Assembly: GCA_964016885.1 (NCBI GenBank)
Contig: OZ024744.1
Span: 23,544,798-23,608,797 of the forward strand
Direction of reading: 5' to 3'
From: Eledone cirrhosa
Lineage: Eukaryota; Mollusca; Cephalopoda; Octopoda; Eledonidae
Length of the DNA: 64,000 bases
The translations under genes were made by a program, and so were the position numbers. Shown here one piece after another: positions 23,759-37,399 of this stretch. Position 1 is the stretch's first letter. The number at the start of each line of letters is the position of its first letter. The notes under the pieces were generated by a model. It did not search any database. It had not been told where the DNA came from and worked only from the letters and a program-made list of their open reading frames with translations.

Positions 23759-26700
23759 AAACCTCGTTTTAACAACAGTTGAATCTTAAGAACTGACTCG
23801 TTTTATCAACAGTTCAACCTTAAGAACTGACTCATCTTAACAACAGTTGAATCTTCAAATAAAATTCGTTTTAACAACAGTTGAATCTTAAGAACTGACT
23901 CGTTTTAACAACAGTTGAATCTTAAGAACTGACTCATTTTAACAACAGCTGAATCTTAAGATAAAACTCGTTTTAACAACAGTTGAATCTTAAGATAAAA
24001 TTCGTTTTAACAACAGTTGAATCTTAAGAACTGACTCGTTTTAACAACAGCTGAATCTTAAGATAAAACTCGTTTTAACAACAGTTGAATCTTAAGAACT
24101 GACTCGTTTTATCAACAGTTCAACCTTAAGCACTGACTCGTTTGAACAACAGTTGAATCTTCAAATAAAACTCGTTTTAACAACAGTTGATTCTTCAGAA
24201 CTGACTCGTTTTAACAACAGTTGAATCTTAAGATAAAACTCGTTTTAACAACAGTTGAATCTTAAGAACTGACTCATTTTAACAACAACTGAATCTCTAG
24301 ATAAAACACGTTTTAACAACAGTTGAATCTTAAGAACTGACTCGTTTTATCAACAGTTGAATCTTAAGAACTGACTCGTTTTATCAACAGTTCAACCTTA
24401 AGAACTGACTCGTTTTAACAACAGTTGAATCCTCAAATAAAACTCGTTTTAACAACAGTTGAATCTTAAGAACTGACTCATTTTAACAACAGTTGAATCT
24501 TAAGATAAAACTCGTTTTAACAACAGTTGAATCTTAAGAACTGACTCGTTTTAACAACGGCTGAATTTTAAGATAAACTCGTTTTAACAACAGTTGAATC
24601 TTAAGAACTGACTCGTTTTATCAGCAGTTCAACCTTAAGAACTGACTCATCTTAACAACAGTTGAATCTTCAAATAAAATTCGTTTTAACAACAGTTGAA
24701 TCTTAAGAACTGATTCGTTTTAACAACAGCTGAATCTTAGGATAAAACTCGTTTTAACAACAGTTGAATCTTAAGGTAAAATTCGTTTTAACAACAGTTG
24801 AATCTTAAGAACTGACTCGTTTTAACAACAGCTGAATCTTAAGATAAAACTCGTTTTAACAACAGTTGAATCTTAAGAACTGACTCGTTTTATCAACAGT
24901 TCAACCTTAAGCACTGACTCGTTTTAACAACAGTTGAATCTTCAAATAAAACTCGTTTTAACAACAGTTGAATCTTAAGAACTGACTCATTTTAACAACA
25001 GTTGAATCTTAAGATAAAACTCGTTTTAACAACAGTTGAATCTTAAGAACTGACTCGTTTTAACAACAGTTGAACCTTAAGAACTGACTCGTTTTAACAA
25101 CAGTTGAATCTTAAGATAAAACTCGTTTTAACAACAGTTGAATCTTAAGAACTGACTCATTTTAACAACAGTTGAATCTTAAGAACTGATTCGTTTTAAC
25201 AACAGTTGAATCTTAAGATAAAACTCGTTTTAACAACAGTTGAATCTTAAGAACTGACTCGTTTTAATAACAGCTGAATCTTAAGATAAAACTCGTTTTA
25301 CAACAGTTGAATCTTAAGAACTGACTCGTTTTATCAACAGTTCAACCTTAAGAACTGACTCATCTTAACAACAGTTGAATCTTCAAATAAAACTCGTTTT
25401 AACAACAGTTGAATCTTAAGAACTGATTCGTTTTAACAACAGCTGAATCGTAAGATAAAACTCGTTTTAACAACAGTTGAATCTTAAGATAAAATTCGTT
25501 TTAACAACAGTTGAATCTTAAGAACTGACTCGTTTTAACAACAGCTGAATCTTAAGATAAAACTCGTTTTATCAACAGTTCAACCTTAAGAACTGACTCG
25601 TTTTAACAACAGTTGAATCCTCAAATATAACTCGTTTTAACAACAGTTGAATCTTAAGAACTGACTCGTTTTAACAATAGTTGAATCTTAAGATAAAACT
25701 CGTTTTAACAACAGTTGAATCTTAAGAACTGACTCATTTTAACAACAGTTCAACCTTAAGAACTGACTCGTTTTAACAACAGTTGAATCTTTAAATAAAA
25801 CTCGTTTTAACTACAGTTGAATCTTAAGAACTGACTCGTTTTATCAACAGTTGCATCTTAAGATAAAACTCGTTTTAACAACAGTTGAATCTTAAGAACT
25901 GACTCATTTTAACAACAGTTGAATCTTAAGAACTGATTCGTTTTAACAACAGTTGAATCTTCAGATAAAACTCGTTTTAACTACAGTTGAATCTTAAGAA
26001 CTGACTCGTTTTAACAACAGTTGAATCTTAAGATAGAACTCGTTTTAACAACAGTTGAATCTTAAGAACTGACTCATTTTAACAACAGTTGAATCTTAAG
26101 AACTGATTCGTTTTAACAACAGTTGAATCTTAAGATAAAACTCGTTTTAACAACAGTTGAATCTTAAGAACAGACTCGTTTTAACAACAGCTGAATCTTA
26201 AGATAAAACTCGTTTTACAACAGTTCAATCTTAAGAACTGACTCGTTTTATCAACAGTTCAACCTTAAGAACTGACTCATTTTAACAACAGTTGAATCTT
26301 CAAATAAAACTCGTTTTAACAACAGTTGATTCTTCAGAACTGACTCGTTTTAACAACAGTTGAATCTTAAGAACTGACTCATTTTAACAACAGCTGAATC
26401 TTTAGATAAAACTCGTTTTAACAACAGTTGAATCTTAAGAACTGACACGTTTTAACAACAGTTGAATCCTCAAATAAAACTCGTTTTAACAACAGTTGAA
26501 TCTTAATAACTGACTCGTTTTAACAACAGTTGAATCTTAAGATAAAACTCGTTTTAACAACAGTTGAATCTTAAGAACTGACTCATTTTAACAACAGTTG
26601 AATCTTAAGAACTGACTCGTTTTAACAACAGTTGAATCTTAAGATAAAACTCGTTTTAACAACAGTTGAATCTTAAGAACTGACTCATTTTAACAACAGT

Positions 26701-27240
26701 TGAATCTTAAGAACTGATTCGTTTTAACAACAGTTGAATCTTAAGATAAAACTCGTTTTAACAACAGTTGAATCTTAAGAACTGACTCGTTTTAACAACA
26801 GCTGAATCTTAAGATAAAACTCGTTTTACAACAGTTGAATCTTAAGAACTGACTCGTTTTATCAACAGTTCAACCTTAAGAACTGACTCATCCTAACAAC
26901 AGTTGAATCTTCAAATAAAACTCGTTTTAACAACAGTTGAATCTTAAGAACTGATTCGTTTTAACAACAGCTGAATCTTAAGATAAAACTCGTTTTAACA
27001 ACAGTTGAATCTTAAGATAAAATTCGTTTTAACAACAGTTGAATCTTAAGAACTGACTCGTTTTAACAACAGCTGAATCTTAAGATAAAACTCTTTTTAA
27101 CAACAGTTGAATCTTAAGAACTGACTCGTTTTATCAACAGTTCAACCTTAAGCACTGACTCGTTTTAACAACAGTTGAATCTTCAAATAAAATTCGTTTT
27201 AACAACAGTTGATTCTTCAGAACTGACTCGTTTTAACAAC
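23759..27240 (+). repeat. Class II+III unit, copy B
   Basis: Tandem partner of 20431-23758 (CGGCT 24558, CTTAGG 24736, TTGCATC 25853). Its last 150 bp or so run past the end of copy A into class I monomers with ACTCTTTTT and a TTCAG ending. The entire stretch matches 28785-32266 at +5,026 bp (24736 with 29762, AAACCT 23759 with 28785). Confidence 0.82.
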
Positions 27241-28784
27241 AGCTGAATCTTAAGATAAAACTCGTTTTATCAACAGTTCAACCTTAAGAACTGACTCGTT
27301 TTAACAACAGTTGAATCCTCAAATATAACTCGTTTTAACAACAGTTGAATCTTAAGAACTGACTCGTTTTAACAATAGTTGAATCTTAAGATAAAACTCG
27401 TTTTAACAACAGTTGAATCTTAAGAACTGACTCATTTTAACAACAGTTCAACCTTAAGAACTGACTCGTTTTAACAACAGTTGAATCTTTAAATAAAACT
27501 CGTTTTAACTACAGTTGAATCTTAAGAACTGACTCGTTTTATCAACAGTTGCATCTTAAGATAAAACTCGTTTTAACAACAGTTGAATCTTAAGAACTGA
27601 CTCATTTTAACAACAGTTGAATCTTAAGAACTGATTCGTTTTAACAACAGTTGAATCTTCAGATAAAACTCGTTTTAACTACAGTTGAATCTTAAGAACT
27701 GACTCGTTTTAACAACAGTTGAATCTTAAGATAGAACTCGTTTTAACAACAGTTGAATCTTAAGAACTGACTCATTTTAACAACAGTTGAATCTTAAGAA
27801 CTGATTCGTTTTAACAACAGTTGAATCTTAAGATAAAACTCGTTTTAACAACAGTTGAATCTTAAGAACAGACTCGTTTTAACAACAGCTGAATCTTAAG
27901 ATAAAACTCGTTTTACAACAGTTCAATCTTAAGAACTGACTCGTTTTATCAACAGTTCAACCTTAAGAACTGACTCATTTTAACAACAGTTGAATCTTCA
28001 AATAAAACTCGTTTTAACAACAGTTGATTCTTCAGAACTGACTCGTTTTAACAACAGTTGAATCTTAAGAACTGACTCATTTTAACAACAGCTGAATCTT
28101 TAGATAAAACTCGTTTTAACAACAGTTGAATCTTAAGAACTGACACGTTTTAACAACAGTTGAATCCTCAAATAAAACTCGTTTTAACAACAGTTGAATC
28201 TTAATAACTGACTCGTTTTAACAACAGTTGAATCTTAAGATAAAACTCGTTTTAACAACAGTTGAATCTTAAGAACTGACTCATTTTAACAACAGTTGAA
28301 TCTTAAGAACTGACTCGTTTTAACAACAGTTGAATCTTAAGATAAAACTCGTTTTAACAACAGTTGAATCTTAAGAACTGACTCATTTTAACAACAGTTG
28401 AATCTTAAGAACTGATTCGTTTTAACAACAGTTGAATCTTAAGATAAAACTCGTTTTAACAACAGTTGAATCTTAAGAACTGACTCGTTTTAACAACAGC
28501 TGAATCTTAAGATAAAACTCGTTTTACAACAGTTGAATCTTAAGAACTGACTCGTTTTATCAACAGTTCAACCTTAAGAACTGACTCATCCTAACAACAG
28601 TTGAATCTTCAAATAAAACTCGTTTTAACAACAGTTGAATCTTAAGAACTGATTCGTTTTAACAACAGCTGAATCTTAAGATAAAACTCGTTTTAACAAC
28701 AGTTGAATCTTAAGATAAAATTCGTTTTAACAACAGTTGAATCTTAAGAACTGACTCGTTTTAACAACAGCTGAATCTTAAGAT
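27241..28784 (+). repeat. Nested 1,698-bp duplication
   Basis: From AGCTGAATC at 27241 the sequence repeats 25543 onward (offset 1,698; TTGCATC 25853 with 27551). It contains only the second half of the class II+III unit, from the TCCTCAAATATAAC part to the class I-like tail. It ends where the AAACCTCG header of the next complete unit begins (28785). The following unit sits 5,026 = 3,328 + 1,698 bp after the previous one, which confirms a nested partial duplication. Confidence 0.82.
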
Positions 28785-31700
28785 AAACCTCGTTTTAACA
28801 ACAGTTGAATCTTAAGAACTGACTCGTTTTATCAACAGTTCAACCTTAAGAACTGACTCATCTTAACAACAGTTGAATCTTCAAATAAAATTCGTTTTAA
28901 CAACAGTTGAATCTTAAGAACTGACTCGTTTTAACAACAGTTGAATCTTAAGAACTGACTCATTTTAACAACAGCTGAATCTTAAGATAAAACTCGTTTT
29001 AACAACAGTTGAATCTTAAGATAAAATTCGTTTTAACAACAGTTGAATCTTAAGAACTGACTCGTTTTAACAACAGCTGAATCTTAAGATAAAACTCGTT
29101 TTAACAACAGTTGAATCTTAAGAACTGACTCGTTTTATCAACAGTTCAACCTTAAGCACTGACTCGTTTGAACAACAGTTGAATCTTCAAATAAAACTCG
29201 TTTTAACAACAGTTGATTCTTCAGAACTGACTCGTTTTAACAACAGTTGAATCTTAAGATAAAACTCGTTTTAACAACAGTTGAATCTTAAGAACTGACT
29301 CATTTTAACAACAACTGAATCTCTAGATAAAACACGTTTTAACAACAGTTGAATCTTAAGAACTGACTCGTTTTATCAACAGTTGAATCTTAAGAACTGA
29401 CTCGTTTTATCAACAGTTCAACCTTAAGAACTGACTCGTTTTAACAACAGTTGAATCCTCAAATAAAACTCGTTTTAACAACAGTTGAATCTTAAGAACT
29501 GACTCATTTTAACAACAGTTGAATCTTAAGATAAAACTCGTTTTAACAACAGTTGAATCTTAAGAACTGACTCGTTTTAACAACGGCTGAATTTTAAGAT
29601 AAACTCGTTTTAACAACAGTTGAATCTTAAGAACTGACTCGTTTTATCAGCAGTTCAACCTTAAGAACTGACTCATCTTAACAACAGTTGAATCTTCAAA
29701 TAAAATTCGTTTTAACAACAGTTGAATCTTAAGAACTGATTCGTTTTAACAACAGCTGAATCTTAGGATAAAACTCGTTTTAACAACAGTTGAATCTTAA
29801 GGTAAAATTCGTTTTAACAACAGTTGAATCTTAAGAACTGACTCGTTTTAACAACAGCTGAATCTTAAGATAAAACTCGTTTTAACAACAGTTGAATCTT
29901 AAGAACTGACTCGTTTTATCAACAGTTCAACCTTAAGCACTGACTCGTTTTAACAACAGTTGAATCTTCAAATAAAACTCGTTTTAACAACAGTTGAATC
30001 TTAAGAACTGACTCATTTTAACAACAGTTGAATCTTAAGATAAAACTCGTTTTAACAACAGTTGAATCTTAAGAACTGACTCGTTTTAACAACAGTTGAA
30101 CCTTAAGAACTGACTCGTTTTAACAACAGTTGAATCTTAAGATAAAACTCGTTTTAACAACAGTTGAATCTTAAGAACTGACTCATTTTAACAACAGTTG
30201 AATCTTAAGAACTGATTCGTTTTAACAACAGTTGAATCTTAAGATAAAACTCGTTTTAACAACAGTTGAATCTTAAGAACTGACTCGTTTTAATAACAGC
30301 TGAATCTTAAGATAAAACTCGTTTTACAACAGTTGAATCTTAAGAACTGACTCGTTTTATCAACAGTTCAACCTTAAGAACTGACTCATCTTAACAACAG
30401 TTGAATCTTCAAATAAAACTCGTTTTAACAACAGTTGAATCTTAAGAACTGATTCGTTTTAACAACAGCTGAATCGTAAGATAAAACTCGTTTTAACAAC
30501 AGTTGAATCTTAAGATAAAATTCGTTTTAACAACAGTTGAATCTTAAGAACTGACTCGTTTTAACAACAGCTGAATCTTAAGATAAAACTCGTTTTATCA
30601 ACAGTTCAACCTTAAGAACTGACTCGTTTTAACAACAGTTGAATCCTCAAATATAACTCGTTTTAACAACAGTTGAATCTTAAGAACTGACTCGTTTTAA
30701 CAATAGTTGAATCTTAAGATAAAACTCGTTTTAACAACAGTTGAATCTTAAGAACTGACTCATTTTAACAACAGTTCAACCTTAAGAACTGACTCGTTTT
30801 AACAACAGTTGAATCTTTAAATAAAACTCGTTTTAACTACAGTTGAATCTTAAGAACTGACTCGTTTTATCAACAGTTGCATCTTAAGATAAAACTCGTT
30901 TTAACAACAGTTGAATCTTAAGAACTGACTCATTTTAACAACAGTTGAATCTTAAGAACTGATTCGTTTTAACAACAGTTGAATCTTCAGATAAAACTCG
31001 TTTTAACTACAGTTGAATCTTAAGAACTGACTCGTTTTAACAACAGTTGAATCTTAAGATAGAACTCGTTTTAACAACAGTTGAATCTTAAGAACTGACT
31101 CATTTTAACAACAGTTGAATCTTAAGAACTGATTCGTTTTAACAACAGTTGAATCTTAAGATAAAACTCGTTTTAACAACAGTTGAATCTTAAGAACAGA
31201 CTCGTTTTAACAACAGCTGAATCTTAAGATAAAACTCGTTTTACAACAGTTCAATCTTAAGAACTGACTCGTTTTATCAACAGTTCAACCTTAAGAACTG
31301 ACTCATTTTAACAACAGTTGAATCTTCAAATAAAACTCGTTTTAACAACAGTTGATTCTTCAGAACTGACTCGTTTTAACAACAGTTGAATCTTAAGAAC
31401 TGACTCATTTTAACAACAGCTGAATCTTTAGATAAAACTCGTTTTAACAACAGTTGAATCTTAAGAACTGACACGTTTTAACAACAGTTGAATCCTCAAA
31501 TAAAACTCGTTTTAACAACAGTTGAATCTTAATAACTGACTCGTTTTAACAACAGTTGAATCTTAAGATAAAACTCGTTTTAACAACAGTTGAATCTTAA
31601 GAACTGACTCATTTTAACAACAGTTGAATCTTAAGAACTGACTCGTTTTAACAACAGTTGAATCTTAAGATAAAACTCGTTTTAACAACAGTTGAATCTT

Positions 31701-32266
31701 AAGAACTGACTCATTTTAACAACAGTTGAATCTTAAGAACTGATTCGTTTTAACAACAGTTGAATCTTAAGATAAAACTCGTTTTAACAACAGTTGAATC
31801 TTAAGAACTGACTCGTTTTAACAACAGCTGAATCTTAAGATAAAACTCGTTTTACAACAGTTGAATCTTAAGAACTGACTCGTTTTATCAACAGTTCAAC
31901 CTTAAGAACTGACTCATCCTAACAACAGTTGAATCTTCAAATAAAACTCGTTTTAACAACAGTTGAATCTTAAGAACTGATTCGTTTTAACAACAGCTGA
32001 ATCTTAAGATAAAACTCGTTTTAACAACAGTTGAATCTTAAGATAAAATTCGTTTTAACAACAGTTGAATCTTAAGAACTGACTCGTTTTAACAACAGCT
32101 GAATCTTAAGATAAAACTCTTTTTAACAACAGTTGAATCTTAAGAACTGACTCGTTTTATCAACAGTTCAACCTTAAGCACTGACTCGTTTTAACAACAG
32201 TTGAATCTTCAAATAAAATTCGTTTTAACAACAGTTGATTCTTCAGAACTGACTCGTTTTAACAAC
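28785..32266 (+). repeat. Class II+III unit, copy C
   Basis: Copy of 23759-27240 at +5,026 bp, with TCTCTAG/AAAACACG near 29.32 kb, CGGCT 29584, CTTAGG 29762 and TTGCATC 30879. Its 3' part is reused downstream: 30.44-32.8 kb is repeated at +2,344, and 30036-31625 at +5,774 (35810-37399). Confidence 0.8.
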
Positions 32267-35160
32267 AGTTGAATCTTAAGATAAAACTCGTTTTAACAAC
32301 AGTTGAATCTTAAGAACTGACTCGTTTTAATAACAGTTGAATCTTAAGATAAAACTCGTTTTAACAACAGTTGAATCTTAAGAACTGACTCGTTTTAACA
32401 ACAGCTGAATCTTAAGATAAAACTCTTTTTAACAACAGTTGAATCTTAAGAACTGACTCGTTTTATCAACAGTTCAACATTAAGCACTGACTCGTTTTAA
32501 CAACAGTTGAATCTTCAAATAAAACTCGTTTTAACAACAGTTGATTCTTCAGAACTGACTCGTTTTAACAACAGTTGAATCTTAAGATAAAACTCGTTTT
32601 AACAACAGTTGAATCTTAAGAACTGACTCATTTTAACAACAGCTGAATCTCTAGATAAAACTCGTTATAACAACAGTTGAATCTTAAGGTAAAATTCGTT
32701 TTAACAACAGTTCAACCTTAAGCACTGACTCGTTTTAACAACAGTTGAATCTTCAAATAAAACTCGTTTTAACAACAGTTGAATCTTAAGAACTGATTCG
32801 TTTTAACAACAGCTGAATCGTAAGATAAAACTCGTTTTAACAACAGTTGAATCTTAAGATAAAATTCGTTTTAACAACAGTTGAATCTTAAGAACTGACT
32901 CGTTTTAACAACAGCTGAATCTTAAGATAAAACTCGTTTTATCAACAGTTCAACCTTAAGAACTGACTCGTTTTAACAACAGTTGAATCCTCAAATATAA
33001 CTCGTTTTAACAACAGTTGAATCTTAAGAACTGACTCGTTTTAACAATAGTTGAATCTTAAGATAAAACTCGTTTTAACAACAGTTGAATCTTAAGAACT
33101 GACTCATTTTAACAACAGTTCAACCTTAAGAACTGACTCGTTTTAACAACAGTTGAATCTTTAAATAAAACTCGTTTTAACTACAGTTGAATCTTAAGAA
33201 CTGACTCGTTTTATCAACAGTTGCATCTTAAGATAAAACTCGTTTTAACAACAGTTGAATCTTAAGAACTGACTCATTTTAACAACAGTTGAATCTTAAG
33301 AACTGATTCGTTTTAACAACAGTTGAATCTTCAGATAAAACTCGTTTTAACTACAGTTGAATCTTAAGAACTGACTCGTTTTAACAACAGTTGAATCTTA
33401 AGATAGAACTCGTTTTAACAACAGTTGAATCTTAAGAACTGACTCATTTTAACAACAGTTGAATCTTAAGAACTGATTCGTTTTAACAACAGTTGAATCT
33501 TAAGATAAAACTCGTTTTAACAACAGTTGAATCTTAAGAACAGACTCGTTTTAACAACAGCTGAATCTTAAGATAAAACTCGTTTTACAACAGTTCAATC
33601 TTAAGAACTGACTCGTTTTATCAACAGTTCAACCTTAAGAACTGACTCATTTTAACAACAGTTGAATCTTCAAATAAAACTCGTTTTAACAACAGTTGAT
33701 TCTTCAGAACTGACTCGTTTTAACAACAGTTGAATCTTAAGAACTGACTCATTTTAACAACAGCTGAATCTTTAGATAAAACTCGTTTTAACAACAGTTG
33801 AATCTTAAGAACTGACACGTTTTAACAACAGTTGAATCCTCAAATAAAACTCGTTTTAACAACAGTTGAATCTTAATAACTGACTCGTTTTAACAACAGT
33901 TGAATCTTAAGATAAAACTCGTTTTAACAACAGTTGAATCTTAAGAACTGACTCATTTTAACAACAGTTGAATCTTAAGAACTGACTCGTTTTAACAACA
34001 GTTGAATCTTAAGATAAAACTCGTTTTAACAACAGTTGAATCTTAAGAACTGACTCATTTTAACAACAGTTGAATCTTAAGAACTGATTCGTTTTAACAA
34101 CAGTTGAATCTTAAGATAAAACTCGTTTTAACAACAGTTGAATCTTAAGAACTGACTCGTTTTAACAACAGCTGAATCTTAAGATAAAACTCGTTTTACA
34201 ACAGTTGAATCTTAAGAACTGACTCGTTTTATCAACAGTTCAACCTTAAGAACTGACTCATCCTAACAACAGTTGAATCTTCAAATAAAACTCGTTTTAA
34301 CAACAGTTGAATCTTAAGAACTGATTCGTTTTAACAACAGCTGAATCTTAAGATAAAACTCGTTTTAACAACAGTTGAATCTTAAGATAAAATTCGTTTT
34401 AACAACAGTTGAATCTTAAGAACTGACTCGTTTTAACAACAGCTGAATCTTAAGATAAAACTCTTTTTAACAACAGTTGAATCTTAAGAACTGACTCGTT
34501 TTATCAACAGTTCAACCTTAAGCACTGACTCGTTTTAACAACAGTTGAATCTTCAAATAAAATTCGTTTTAACAACAGTTGATTCTTCAGAACTGACTCG
34601 TTTTAACAACAGTTGAATCTTAAGATAAAACTCGTTTTAACAACAGTTGAATCTTAAGAACTGACTCGTTTTAATAACAGTTGAATCTTAAGATAAAACT
34701 CGTTTTAACAACAGTTGAATCTTAAGAACTGACTCGTTTTAACAACAGCTGAATCTTAAGATAAAACTCTTTTTAACAACAGTTGAATCTTAAGAACTGA
34801 CTCGTTTTATCAACAGTTCAACATTAAGCACTGACTCGTTTTAACAACAGTTGAATCTTCAAATAAAACTCGTTTTAACAACAGTTGATTCTTCAGAACT
34901 GACTCGTTTTAACAACAGTTGAATCTTAAGATAAAACTCGTTTTAACAACAGTTGAATCTTAAGAACTGACTCATTTTAACAACAGCTGAATCTCTAGAT
35001 AAAACTCGTTATAACAACAGTTGAATCTTAAGGTAAAATTCGTTTTAACAACAGTTCAACCTTAAGCACTGACTCGTTTTAACAACAGTTGAATCTTCAA
35101 ATAAAACTCGTTTTAACAACAGTTGAATCTTAAGAACTGATTCGTTTTAACAACAGCTGA
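32267..35160 (+). repeat. Class I insert followed by 2,344-bp tandem copy
   Basis: The class I signature (TCTCTAG 32649, GTTATAAC) is followed by an abrupt join at about 32700 to TTTTAACAAC/AGTTCAACC. Then AATCGTAAG (32815), TTGCATC (33223) and a second class I signature (34993) repeat the preceding 2.3 kb. Marker offsets agree: 30471 with 32815, 30879 with 33223, 32649 with 34993, all 2,344 bp. The unit is a chimaera of class II+III with class I, so this amplification came after the two classes had been joined. Confidence 0.8.
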
Positions 35161-37399
35161 ATCTTAAGATAAAACTCGTTTTAACAACAGTTGAATCTTA
35201 AGATAAAATTCGTTTTAACAACAGTTGAATCTTAAGAACTGACTCGTTTTAACAACAGCTGAATCTTAAGATAAAACTCTTTTTAACAACAGTTGAATCT
35301 TAAGAACTGACTCGTTTTATCAACAGTTCAACCTTAAGCACTGACTCGTTTTAACAACAGTTGAATCTTCAAATAAAACTCGTTTTAACAACAGTTGAAT
35401 CTTAAGAACTGACTCGTTTTAACAACAGCTGAATCTTAAGATAAAACTCGTTTTACAACAGTTGAATCTTAAGAACTGACTCGTTTTATCAACAGTTCAA
35501 CCTTAAGAACTGACTCATCCTAACAACAGTTGAATCTTCAAATAAAACTCGTTTTAACAACAGTTGAATCTTAAGAACTGATTCGTTTTAACAACAGCTG
35601 AATCTTAAGATAAAACTCGTTTTAACAACAGTTGAATCTTAAGATAAAATTCGTTTTAACAACAGTTGAATCTTAAGAACTGACTCGTTTTAACAACAGC
35701 TGAATCTTAAGATAAAACTCTTTTTAACAACAGTTGAATCTTAAGAACTGACTCGTTTTATCAACAGTTCAAGCTTAAGCACTGACTCGTTTTAACAACA
35801 GTTGAATCTTAAGATAAAACTCGTTTTAACAACAGTTGAATCTTAAGAACTGACTCGTTTTAACAACAGTTGAACCTTAAGAACTGACTCGTTTTAACAA
35901 CAGTTGAATCTTAAGATAAAACTCGTTTTAACAACAGTTGAATCTTAAGAACTGACTCATTTTAACAACAGTTGAATCTTAAGAACTGATTCGTTTTAAC
36001 AACAGTTGAATCTTAAGATAAAACTCGTTTTAACAACAGTTGAATCTTAAGAACTGACTCGTTTTAATAACAGCTGAATCTTAAGATAAAACTCGTTTTA
36101 CAACAGTTGAATCTTAAGAACTGACTCGTTTTATCAACAGTTCAACCTTAAGAACTGACTCATCTTAACAACAGTTGAATCTTCAAATAAAACTCGTTTT
36201 AACAACAGTTGAATCTTAAGAACTGATTCGTTTTAACAACAGCTGAATCGTAAGATAAAACTCGTTTTAACAACAGTTGAATCTTAAGATAAAATTCGTT
36301 TTAACAACAGTTGAATCTTAAGAACTGACTCGTTTTAACAACAGCTGAATCTTAAGATAAAACTCGTTTTATCAACAGTTCAACCTTAAGAACTGACTCG
36401 TTTTAACAACAGTTGAATCCTCAAATATAACTCGTTTTAACAACAGTTGAATCTTAAGAACTGACTCGTTTTAACAATAGTTGAATCTTAAGATAAAACT
36501 CGTTTTAACAACAGTTGAATCTTAAGAACTGACTCATTTTAACAACAGTTCAACCTTAAGAACTGACTCGTTTTAACAACAGTTGAATCTTTAAATAAAA
36601 CTCGTTTTAACTACAGTTGAATCTTAAGAACTGACTCGTTTTATCAACAGTTGCATCTTAAGATAAAACTCGTTTTAACAACAGTTGAATCTTAAGAACT
36701 GACTCATTTTAACAACAGTTGAATCTTAAGAACTGATTCGTTTTAACAACAGTTGAATCTTCAGATAAAACTCGTTTTAACTACAGTTGAATCTTAAGAA
36801 CTGACTCGTTTTAACAACAGTTGAATCTTAAGATAGAACTCGTTTTAACAACAGTTGAATCTTAAGAACTGACTCATTTTAACAACAGTTGAATCTTAAG
36901 AACTGATTCGTTTTAACAACAGTTGAATCTTAAGATAAAACTCGTTTTAACAACAGTTGAATCTTAAGAACAGACTCGTTTTAACAACAGCTGAATCTTA
37001 AGATAAAACTCGTTTTACAACAGTTCAATCTTAAGAACTGACTCGTTTTATCAACAGTTCAACCTTAAGAACTGACTCATTTTAACAACAGTTGAATCTT
37101 CAAATAAAACTCGTTTTAACAACAGTTGATTCTTCAGAACTGACTCGTTTTAACAACAGTTGAATCTTAAGAACTGACTCATTTTAACAACAGCTGAATC
37201 TTTAGATAAAACTCGTTTTAACAACAGTTGAATCTTAAGAACTGACACGTTTTAACAACAGTTGAATCCTCAAATAAAACTCGTTTTAACAACAGTTGAA
37301 TCTTAATAACTGACTCGTTTTAACAACAGTTGAATCTTAAGATAAAACTCGTTTTAACAACAGTTGAATCTTAAGAACTGACTCATTTTAACAACAGTT
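35161..37399 (+). repeat. Mosaic with 5,774-bp-distant copy of class II+III
   Basis: Class I sub-blocks up to about 35809 include an unusual boundary monomer with AAGCTT at 35771. At 35810 the sequence switches to a copy of 30036-31625 (GAACCTT 30098 with 35872; TTGCATC 30879 with 36653; offset 5,774 = 2,344 + 3,430). It breaks off at about 37400, joining a class III AACTCATTTT monomer to AGTTCAACC. Confidence 0.75.
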
